A stretch of DNA of 6,837 bases from Clostridia bacterium (lineage in GTDB: Bacteria > Bacillota_A > Clostridia > Christensenellales > Aristaeellaceae), in assembly GCA_017464225.1 (NCBI GenBank), contig JAFUDW010000098.1, positions 1-6,837 on the forward strand, given 5' to 3'. The notes under the pieces are model-generated. The model was not told the DNA's origin, searched no databases, and saw nothing but the letters and a program-made list of their open reading frames with translations. Of this stretch, positions 1 to 6,130 are shown piece after piece. The translations under genes were made by a program, and so were the position numbers. Within the stretch, counting starts at the first letter, position 1, and the number at the start of each line of letters is the position of its first letter.

Positions 1-281
1 AAATGAACAAGGTGGCCGTAATCATTCAGGAAATCGGCCAGCAGCCCGTACTGTCCTTCGGCAACAGCACCGGCGATGCCAGCATGGCGGAATACGTAAC
101 CAGCAATAACCCTTACGCCAGCATGGCCTTCATGCTCTGCTGCGACGATACCGTGCGGGAAAACGGCGACGAAAACAAGGCGGCCAAGATGTTCACCCTG
201 TGCGAAAGCTTCGGCTGGGTGCCGATTTCCATGCGGGACGACTGGACGACCATCTATGGCGATGGCGTCACGAAGAAATAA
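1..281 (+). CDS. HAD-superfamily hydrolase, C-terminal fragment (5' end outside window)
   Basis: This is the last ~92 residues of a haloacid dehalogenase-like phosphatase. The reading frame is open to the left edge, so the ATG at position 3 is most likely an internal Met rather than the start. The visible part contains FGNSTGDASM (Asp at about residue 25 counting from that Met), which matches HAD motif IV, the loop whose acidic residue helps hold Mg2+. It is followed by a Cys-Cys-Asp-Asp stretch and an aromatic C-terminus (WTTIYGDGVTKK). I recall this tail from phosphoserine-phosphatase-like HAD proteins of gut anaerobes. The catalytic motif I (DxDxT) and the cap domain lie outside the window, so the substrate cannot be judged. 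It ends in TAA. A 73-bp gap separates it from the transporter gene, so shared transcription is possible but not shown. Confidence 0.8.
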   Translation, partial: MNKVAVIIQEIGQQPVLSFGNSTGDASMAEYVTSNNPYASMAFMLCCDDTVRENGDENKAAKMFTLCESFGWVPISMRDDWTTIYGDGVTKK

Positions 282-354
282 AACTTGCGCTTGATTTGAT
301 CCATACGCTCCGGTTGATTCGCTGTTAATATCAAATGCGTCAGGATGATGAAGC

Positions 355-2094
355 ATGATCCGAAAGCTGATCCGGCAAATGCTGGCCGCCCAAACGCTGT
401 CCGCACTGACGGTGTCCCTGTGCCTGCTCATCGACAACATTATGATCGGGCGCTTTTTAGGCGTGCAGGCCATCGCCGCTTACGGCTTGGCAAACCCAAT
501 CCTGCTTGTGATCGGGGCCATTGGCAGCATGCTGGCGGCCGGCGTGCAGGTGGCGTGCAGCAAGTCCCTGGGCAGCGGCTCTAAGGCGGAAACCGACAGG
601 GGCTATTCCTCCGCCATCGGGCTGATGCTGGGGATATCGCTGATGTTCATGCTGGTGGTGCTGCTCCTGCGCAATCCCCTGGCGACCGCCATGGGCGCAG
701 GCAGCGAAGGAGAATTGTACGACCAGACAAGGGATTACCTGGCGGGCTTCATCATCGGTGCGCCCGGCTCCATGGGTGCGCTGGTGCTGGTGCCGTTTTT
801 GCAGATGGCTGGGCAAAGCAATCTGCTGATCGTGGCGGTGCTGGGCATGACGGTAGCGGACGTGGGCTTCGATCTGCTGAACGTGCTGGTATTTCATGGC
901 GGCATGTTCGGCATGGGGCTGGCCTCCTCGCTCAGCTATTACGTCGCCATGGTCATCGCCCTGGGGTATTTCCTATCCAAGAAATGTGTGTTCACGTTCT
1001 CTTTGAAGTTCATCTCCTGGAAGAAGATCAATGAACTGTTTGTAGGCGGCGTGCCCACAGTTGTGGGCATGGCCGCCTCCGTTGTATGTGTTTTCATCCT
1101 GAATAAAATCCTGCTGAACGTAAGCGGCAGCGAGGCTGTGGCGGCCTATTCCGTACTGATGACCATCGGCAACGCCAGCAACTGCATTTCCACGGGCGTT
1201 GGCGGCGTGGCGCTTACGCTGTCCGGCATCCTGCACAACGAGGAGGACCGGACGGGGCTGCGGGAACTGCTGCGGCTGCTCGTCCGCTATGCGGTGATGC
1301 TTGGTGCAGCCGTTGGGGTGTTGCTCATTGCCTTGGCGCCGATCCTGGTGCGCGTCTTCATCCCGGAGACGGGCGCGGCGCAGGATATGGCCGTCCAGGG
1401 CGTGCGGCTGTTTGCCCTGGGGCTGATTTTCTGCTGCGTGAACAACGCCCTCAAGAGCCTGTATCAGGGCACGGAAAAGGTGCTGCTGACCGAGATCATC
1501 TCCGTGCTAGAGGGCGCTGTGATGCCGTCCCTGTGCGCGTGGCTGTGCAGCCTCATGTGGGGCGTCACCGGCGTATGGCTGTACTTCGCGCTGGGCGAAA
1601 GCCTGGCACTGCTGCTGACCGCCCTCTACGTATGGCGGAAAAACGGCAGCGTAACTCTGAAAACTCCGCCCTTTTTGCTGCTGCGTCAGGATTTCGGCGT
1701 GCAGAAGGAAAATCTGCTGGAGATGGATATTCACTCCATTGATGAGGTCGTATCTGCCGCGGAACAGGCGCAAAGCTTCTGCCGACAGCATGGGCAGAGC
1801 GAAAAAACGGCCAATCACATCGCCCTGTGCGTGGAGGAAATGGCCAGCAATACAGTGCTGCATGGCTTTGAGAAGGACAAAAACAATCATCTGTCCATCC
1901 GCATCCAGCATAAAGGCAACCGCTGGATACTGCGCTTCCGGGACGACTGCCGAGCCTTTGACCCAGTAAGTTATGTACCCGGAGGCAATCAGGATGCTTT
2001 GGGCATCCGGCTGGTGATGACTATGGCGGAAGATATCCGCTACACTTATTCTCTGAATCTCAACAACCTAACGATCAAGCTGACCGAAACATGA
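355..2094 (+). CDS. MATE-family transporter fused to a C-terminal RsbW/SpoIIAB-like ATPase domain
   Basis: A 579-residue fusion. Residues 1 to about 430 form a MATE-type cation/drug antiporter: roughly twelve hydrophobic segments in two six-helix halves, with the family signature near the first helix (IDNIMIGRFLG, residues 26-36, then AAYGLANP). Residues ~455-579 are a cytoplasmic GHKL ATPase of the anti-sigma kinase type (HATPase_c_2). Its N-box is EEMASNTVLHGF (Glu495, Asn499, His503), the G1-like motif is DDCRAFDP (530-537), and the G2-like motif is ALGIRLV (548-554). In MATE proteins the C-terminus is cytoplasmic, which suits a soluble regulatory domain. In G1 the usual Gly of D-x-G is Cys532. 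The start is supported by AGGA at 342-345, 9 bp upstream. The next gene encodes a STAS domain, the natural partner of RsbW-type ATPases. Substrate and export direction are unknown. Transporter and ATPase assignments are firm; regulation of one by the other is inference. Confidence 0.9.
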   Translation: MIRKLIRQMLAAQTLSALTVSLCLLIDNIMIGRFLGVQAIAAYGLANPILLVIGAIGSMLAAGVQVACSKSLGSGSKAETDRGYSSAIGLMLGISLMFMLVVLLLRNPLATAMGAGSEGELYDQTRDYLAGFIIGAPGSMGALVLVPFLQMAGQSNLLIVAVLGMTVADVGFDLLNVLVFHGGMFGMGLASSLSYYVAMVIALGYFLSKKCVFTFSLKFISWKKINELFVGGVPTVVGMAASVVCVFILNKILLNVSGSEAVAAYSVLMTIGNASNCISTGVGGVALTLSGILHNEEDRTGLRELLRLLVRYAVMLGAAVGVLLIALAPILVRVFIPETGAAQDMAVQGVRLFALGLIFCCVNNALKSLYQGTEKVLLTEIISVLEGAVMPSLCAWLCSLMWGVTGVWLYFALGESLALLLTALYVWRKNGSVTLKTPPFLLLRQDFGVQKENLLEMDIHSIDEVVSAAEQAQSFCRQHGQSEKTANHIALCVEEMASNTVLHGFEKDKNNHLSIRIQHKGNRWILRFRDDCRAFDPVSYVPGGNQDALGIRLVMTMAEDIRYTYSLNLNNLTIKLTET

Positions 2095-2120
2095 AGCTCA
2101 GTCAAGAAAGCCGGTGAATC

Positions 2121-3293
2121 ATGAGCAACAATACATTCTTTATCCCGCTTACAGGTAGAATCGATTCCACCAACGCGCCTGAAACAGAACGTCATATTCT
2201 GACGCTGATGCAGGCACAGCCGGACGGCATCCCCGTCTTTGACGCTTCCGATCTGGTTTACATCGCCAGCGCCGGGCTTCGCGTTTTGATGAAGGTGCGA
2301 AAGGCCGTCGGTCAGGAGATGGAAATTCGGAACGTATCCCCGGAGGTCTATGAGATCCTGGATACGACGGGGTTTGCGGAGCTTTTTCGAGTGAAAAAAC
2401 GGATGCGCGAGATTTCCGTGGAGGGCTGTGAGATCATCGGACGCGGCTTTTACGGCACGGTGTACCGCCTCGATCCGGATACCATCGTGAAGGTGTACGC
2501 TTCGCCGGACAGCCTGCCGCTGATCGAGAACGAGCGGAAGATGGCGAAGATGGCCTTTGTGCATGGCATCCCTACGGCCATCTCCTACGACATCGTAAAG
2601 GTCGGGGATACCTATGGCTCCATGTTTGAGCTGCTGAAGGCGCAGACCATGAACGATCTGCTGGCAGCCCAGCCGGACAGGGCGGATGAACTGATCCGGA
2701 AATTCGTTGACGTGATGAAAACGGTTCATGCCGTTGAGCTTGATCCCGGTACGCTGCCCTCCGCCAAAGAAACATGGCTTCGATACCTGGAAACGGACCT
2801 GCAACGGGAATATATCAGTCCTGCGCAGTATGACCGTATCAGAAAGCTGCTGAATGACCAGCCGGAATCCTGCGGGGTCGTCCATGGAGATTTCCACATG
2901 AAAAACGTCATGGTGGCGGATGGGGAGCCACTGCTGATCGACATGGATACGCTGACCCAGGGCAGCCCGATCTTTGACCTTCAGGGCGTGTATGTAGCTT
3001 ATCAGGAATTCCTGGAGGATGAGCCGGGCAATAATCTGGCCTTCCTGGGGATCGACGACGCGCTCAGCGGTTTCGTATGGCGCAGGACGATGGCATACTA
3101 CTTTGACACGGAAGATACGGAAAAGCTGACGGAACTTGAAAACAAAATCCGCCTCGTGGCGGCTGTTCGTTTCCTCCAGTTGATCGGCGCGCCTGATGCT
3201 GCGGCGAATGAGCTGAAGTCTGCCCGCATCCGGCATACGCGAGAAAACATTGAACGCCTACTGGATCAAGTGGATTCGTTGATCCTGGAATAA
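2121..3293 (+). CDS. STAS domain fused to an aminoglycoside-phosphotransferase-like kinase domain
   Basis: A 390-residue two-domain protein. Residues ~1-95 are a STAS/anti-anti-sigma domain with the hallmark DLVYIASAGLRVL (44-56). Ser50 sits where SpoIIAA Ser58 and RsbV Ser56 are phosphorylated. Residues ~103-390 are kinase-like: Gly-rich loop GRGFYGTVY (107-115), probable ATP lysine Lys124, probable helix-C Glu138, catalytic HGDFHMKN (255-262; Asp257, Asn262) and metal-binding IDMD (273-276; Asp274), then a Phe-Asp-Leu. HGDxHxxN is typical of APH/choline-kinase-type enzymes; the overall pattern fits the family I recall as TIGR02172, whose substrate I do not know. The protein is likely cytoplasmic. 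It starts 26 bp after the MATE-ATPase stop with only a weak SD-like AAGAAAG (2104-2110), so translation may be coupled. It ends with tandem in-frame stops TAA TAG. It could phosphorylate a small molecule or a protein; the sequence does not decide. Confidence 0.88.
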   Translation: MSNNTFFIPLTGRIDSTNAPETERHILTLMQAQPDGIPVFDASDLVYIASAGLRVLMKVRKAVGQEMEIRNVSPEVYEILDTTGFAELFRVKKRMREISVEGCEIIGRGFYGTVYRLDPDTIVKVYASPDSLPLIENERKMAKMAFVHGIPTAISYDIVKVGDTYGSMFELLKAQTMNDLLAAQPDRADELIRKFVDVMKTVHAVELDPGTLPSAKETWLRYLETDLQREYISPAQYDRIRKLLNDQPESCGVVHGDFHMKNVMVADGEPLLIDMDTLTQGSPIFDLQGVYVAYQEFLEDEPGNNLAFLGIDDALSGFVWRRTMAYYFDTEDTEKLTELENKIRLVAAVRFLQLIGAPDAAANELKSARIRHTRENIERLLDQVDSLILE

Positions 3294-3302
3294 TAGCAAG
3301 AG

Positions 3303-3308
3303 AAGGGG
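3303..3308 (+). promoter_or_regulatory. Ribosome binding site of the YdcF-like gene
   Basis: AAGGGG lies 8 bp upstream of the ATG at 3317 in the 23-bp gap after the STAS-kinase gene. It supports that start, which also places a signal-like N-terminus at the beginning of the protein. Confidence 0.7.
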
Positions 3309-3316
3309 TACGCATC

Positions 3317-4189
3317 ATGACTCACGATAAACAAAGCACCCTCCGAAAATACAGGTTCCGCCGTATACTGCGGGGTGTTTGCGCCGTGCTGCTGCTCCTC
3401 TGCGTCTGCCTGAACGGATTCGCGGAGGAGAAGGCCCCCTCCCAGACGATCATCGAACGAATGGCGATTTCTTTTGCCGCCTACGGTGACAGGGATACGC
3501 AGGCGATAGAAGCCCTTGCCGCAGCCGACCCTGCGCTGGCTGAGAAATGGAGCCAAATCATGGATCTCTGGGAAGCGCCCGTTTCGGTGAACGAAACGCT
3601 CCCGGACGATCTACCTAAAGACGATACGCTCTGTCTGGTTGCGCTGGGCTTTCAGCTGAATCCGGACGGGACCCTGCGAAACGAGCTGATCGAACGGCTA
3701 AAAGTCCTGCTGACGGCTTCGGAACAATATCCGCAGGCCGTCATCGTCTGCACGGGCGGCGGCACCGCGGCCGAAGATCCCACCGCCACGGAGGCCGGAA
3801 GAATGGCAGAATGGCTTTACGCTCAGGGCGTCGATCCATCCCGCATCTATGTGGAGGACAAATCCGTCACCACGGCGCAGAACGCCATTTTTACCTTCGA
3901 TATTCTGGAAGCGCATTGCCCGCAGATTCAGCAGATCGCCGTTATTTCCAGCGACTATCATATCGCCACCGGCACGCTGCTGTTCGGCGCGGAGGCTATC
4001 CTCCGGGACAGCCCGGTCACGGTCGTCAGCAACGCTTCCTGGCGCGCTCCCAGCGGAACGCTTTCCGCCATGTTCCAGGCCGGTGCGCTGATCGAGCTAT
4101 CCGGGGATGTGAAAACGGCGTTTGAAATCTACTACGAAACCTATGATATTCACGAGCTCCCGCCGCTGCACGGGGAAGGAAAGGAGTGA
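3317..4189 (+). CDS. YdcF/ElyC/SanA-family (DUF218) protein with N-terminal signal or anchor
   Basis: A 290-residue protein. Residues 10-19 are rich in Arg/Lys, followed by a hydrophobic core at ~20-35 and a plausible signal-peptidase site after Ala36 (GFA/EE); it could instead stay as a membrane anchor. No convincing lipobox is seen. Residues ~104-225 carry the DUF218 pattern: LVALGFQLNPDG (107-118) with Arg127, VCTGGGT (144-150), Glu159, then VEDKSVTTAQNA (179-190, the usual E-x2-S-x-T-x2-N region), and SSDYHIATG (211-219, the S-x-Y-H block). Known family members (ElyC, SanA) act in envelope integrity and lipid-carrier or cell-wall metabolism, but biochemical activity is poorly defined and I claim none here. 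The ~70 residues after the signal (37-103) form a less conserved, mostly helical stretch. The gene ends 4 bp before preA, and its last codons overlap the preA ribosome binding site. Confidence 0.85.
   Translation: MTHDKQSTLRKYRFRRILRGVCAVLLLLCVCLNGFAEEKAPSQTIIERMAISFAAYGDRDTQAIEALAAADPALAEKWSQIMDLWEAPVSVNETLPDDLPKDDTLCLVALGFQLNPDGTLRNELIERLKVLLTASEQYPQAVIVCTGGGTAAEDPTATEAGRMAEWLYAQGVDPSRIYVEDKSVTTAQNAIFTFDILEAHCPQIQQIAVISSDYHIATGTLLFGAEAILRDSPVTVVSNASWRAPSGTLSAMFQAGALIELSGDVKTAFEIYYETYDIHELPPLHGEGKE
4181..4186 (+). promoter_or_regulatory. Ribosome binding site that fixes the PreA-like start
   Basis: AAGGAG lies at 4181-4186, directly before the TGA (4187-4189) of the upstream gene and 7 bp before the ATG at 4194. 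It is the best Shine-Dalgarno match in the window. It selects 4194 over the in-frame ATG at 4122, and its overlap with the upstream coding sequence suggests translational coupling. Confidence 0.9.
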
Positions 4190-4193
4190 GCGC

Positions 4194-5693
4194 ATGATTC
4201 CCATTGAATCCAGCGTTCAAAGAGCAGACATAATCCGCTGCGCTTTGTGCCAGAACGCTCCCTGCGACGCAGTCTGTGAAAAGGTGAAGCCTGCCGGTTT
4301 GCTGCGGAGCGTCTGGTTTCAGAACGAGCAATGCGCCGTCCAAAGGCTGCCGGAAACGAATCACTGCATCACCTGCCCTGCGCCCTGCGAGCGGGCCTGC
4401 GTCCGGGCAGGAGAAGTGCCGATCAAAGACCTGATCAATCGGCTGTATTACCAGGTGAAGCCCGAATGCGAAACGCCGCTGCCCGAAAACGAGGATTGCT
4501 TGCAATGCGATCTGTGCGGCATCCCGCTGGAAAATCCCTTCCTGCTGTCCTCCTCCGTGGTGGCCAGCACCTACGATATGTGCGCCCGAGCCTTTGAAGC
4601 GGGCTGGGCGGGAGCCTGCTTCAAAACCATCTGCACCCTGGATATCCACGAGGCCTCGCCACGCTTTTCCGCCATCAGCGGCAGCGACGGTGGGATCATC
4701 GGGTTTAAGAACATCGAGCAGCTTTCCGACCACAGCGTGGCGGAAAACATGGAGATATTCCGCCGTCTGAAGGCCAAGTACCCCACAAAATTCATCTTAG
4801 CCTCCATCATGGGCCAGAACGAGCAGGAGTGGGGCGAGCTGGCGCGGCTCTGCCAGGAGAACGGGGCGGACGCGGTGGAGCTCAACTTCTCCTGCCCCAA
4901 CATGGCGGAGGGCGGCCTGGGATCGGATATTGGCCAGGTTCCGGAGCTGGTGGAGCGCTTTACCCGCGCGGCAAAGCAAGCCTGTTCCATTCCCGTACTG
5001 GCGAAGCTGACGCCCAACGTGGCGAACATGAGCCCCGCCGCCGAGGCCGCCAGGCGCGGCGGCGCGGACGGCATCGCCGCCATCAACACCATCAAATCCA
5101 TCGTGGGCATCAATCCGCATACTTATGTTTCTGCTCCTTCCGTGCATGGACACAGCGCCGTGGGCGGCTACAGCGGCAACGCGGTGAAGCCCATCGCCCT
5201 GCGCTTCATCGCAGAGCTGGGCCAGAATCCGGCCTTGCGGGGGATGCACCTAAGTGCCATGGGCGGCATCGAAACCTGGCGGGACGCGCTGGAATTCATC
5301 CTGCTGGGGGCGGGATCGATCCAGGTGACCACCGCCGTGATGCAGTACGGCTATCGGATCATCGACGATCTGAAAGCGGGCTTGAACCTGTATCTGGCGG
5401 AAAAGGGCTTCCTTAGCGTCAAAGAAGCCATGGGCCTGGCCCTTGACGCCCTCAGCCCCACCACCGATACGCTGGAGCGGGATACGGTGATCTTCCCGCA
5501 GTTCAACCGGGAACGCTGCATCGGCTGCGGGCGCTGCCAGATTTCCTGCGCGGACGGCGGGCATCAGGCGATCCATCTGGATGAAAGCCGCCATCCAAAG
5601 CTGAACGGACAAAATTGTGTGGGCTGCCATCTATGTATTTTGGTTTGCCCACAGCGGGCGATTACACCGGGAGCAAAACGGATCATAAAATAG
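4194..5693 (+). CDS. preA: Dihydropyrimidine dehydrogenase, PreA-like, with extra N-terminal Fe-S domain
   Basis: A 499-residue flavo-iron-sulfur enzyme expected to interconvert uracil/thymine and their 5,6-dihydro forms in the cytoplasm. The core (~108-425) is a dihydroorotate-dehydrogenase-type FMN barrel: FKT (143-145), ELNFSCPN (229-236; Cys234 matches the catalytic Cys671 of mammalian DPD), AKLTPNV (270-276), INT (297-299), GGYSGNAVKPIALR (324-337) and GGIETW (357-362). The C-terminus has two ferredoxin-type motifs, C442/445/448/452 and C475/478/481/485. The core closely resembles E. coli PreA (about 411 residues). Unusually, ~100 residues precede it, with C16/19/24/28 (CxxCx4Cx3C, the spacing of the first cluster in mammalian DPD) and C58/61/65/69, like the Fe-S domain normally found at the start of DPD or of PreT. 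The FAD/NAD(P) domains of PreT are absent and no preT is in the window. It ends with tandem stops TAG TAA. The exact pyrimidine substrate is inferred from the family. Confidence 0.88.
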   Translation: MIPIESSVQRADIIRCALCQNAPCDAVCEKVKPAGLLRSVWFQNEQCAVQRLPETNHCITCPAPCERACVRAGEVPIKDLINRLYYQVKPECETPLPENEDCLQCDLCGIPLENPFLLSSSVVASTYDMCARAFEAGWAGACFKTICTLDIHEASPRFSAISGSDGGIIGFKNIEQLSDHSVAENMEIFRRLKAKYPTKFILASIMGQNEQEWGELARLCQENGADAVELNFSCPNMAEGGLGSDIGQVPELVERFTRAAKQACSIPVLAKLTPNVANMSPAAEAARRGGADGIAAINTIKSIVGINPHTYVSAPSVHGHSAVGGYSGNAVKPIALRFIAELGQNPALRGMHLSAMGGIETWRDALEFILLGAGSIQVTTAVMQYGYRIIDDLKAGLNLYLAEKGFLSVKEAMGLALDALSPTTDTLERDTVIFPQFNRERCIGCGRCQISCADGGHQAIHLDESRHPKLNGQNCVGCHLCILVCPQRAITPGAKRIIK

Positions 5694-5786
5694 TAATCAA
5701 GATATAGGTCTGCTATTGAAAATAAGCACATCTCATTGTGTAATAATTGTGAGGAAACAATCCATTCTCACCAGCAGTTCGGCCAC

Positions 5787-5818
5787 TGGTTATCAGTCTG
5801 ATAACAATTTGATAACCA
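5787..5818. repeat. Inverted repeat with three TGATAAC-type units
   Basis: TGGTTATCA (5787-5795) is the exact reverse complement of TGATAACCA (5810-5818), a 9-bp dyad with a 14-bp spacer. Inside the spacer a further TGATAAC (5799-5805) pairs with GTTATCA (5789-5795) across a 3-bp loop. Two mutually exclusive hairpins, or a two- to three-site operator, are therefore possible. The stem is AT-rich and lacks a following T-run, so it is not a typical intrinsic terminator. It lies about 40 bp downstream of the candidate -10 at 5739-5744. Confidence 0.75.
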
Positions 5819-6086
5819 AAGGGTGTGTAGTGTAGGCAGGAGATTAGAAATACCACAGAAAATCTGAGCCACCACATGGAATCAGGCACACATTAATTAT
5901 ACAAAATGTGTTAATTCTGGGAGAAAAAGAATAATAACGGGTAAATCTGATAAAGCCTATAGCAAGGAAGCAATGATTGATTCTGACAGAGTAGAGAACT
6001 GCATGGGTGGAAATGATCTACTGTGCTTTGTGTACACACGGCAATAGAACTTAGCAGGGAAATCTCAAGAAAATCTTAATTCACCC

Positions 6087-6119
6087 TTGACAAGTCGCGT
6101 CTTACTATAAATGTATAAC
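6087..6119 (+). promoter_or_regulatory. Possible plus-strand promoter (consensus -35, ambiguous -10)
   Basis: A perfect TTGACA at 6087-6092 is followed by TATAAA (6106-6111, spacer 13), TGTATA (6112-6117, spacer 19) and TATAAC (6114-6119, spacer 21). None sits at the ideal 17 bp, so function is uncertain. It points toward the 3' end of thrS, with no plus-strand gene downstream in the window; a transcript would be antisense to thrS. The segment TACTATA-AA-TGTATAA (6103-6118) loosely resembles BlaI/MecI-type operators. Confidence 0.25.
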
Positions 6120-6130
6120 AACAACAAGAG

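Noticed and set aside
294..336. ATTTGAT (294-300) and ATCAAAT (330-336) as a terminator after the HAD gene
   Set aside because: It has a 7-bp AT-rich stem with a 29-bp loop and no T-tract. It cannot be called a terminator, and no convincing promoter was seen in this gap either.
2046..3236. A 396-codon open frame on the minus strand opposite the STAS-kinase gene
   Set aside because: It mirrors a well-supported gene with clear domain motifs on the plus strand. Its own product shows no recognisable domain and looks compositionally like an antisense translation of GC-rich coding DNA.
4122..4193. Upstream in-frame ATG at 4122 as the start of the PreA-like protein
   Set aside because: It would overlap the YdcF-like gene by 68 bp, adds 24 residues unlike the family, and lacks a ribosome site. 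AAGGAG at 4181-4186 points to 4194.
4026..5249. Several open frames of 150-235 codons on the minus strand across the PreA-like gene
   Set aside because: They overlap one another and the PreA-like gene, have no motif or ribosome site, and are explained as shadows of GC-rich codons.
5745..5761. AATTGTGAGGAAACAAT resembling the E. coli lac operator
   Set aside because: It is several bases shorter than the operator core, and no LacI-family gene or lac-type operon is nearby. Short AT-rich similarity is expected by chance.
5973..6047. 24-codon plus-strand ORF preceded by AAGGA
   Set aside because: The Shine-Dalgarno-like AAGGA is only about 4 bp from the ATG, the product is very short and unrecognised, and it lies in AT-rich DNA where such frames are expected.
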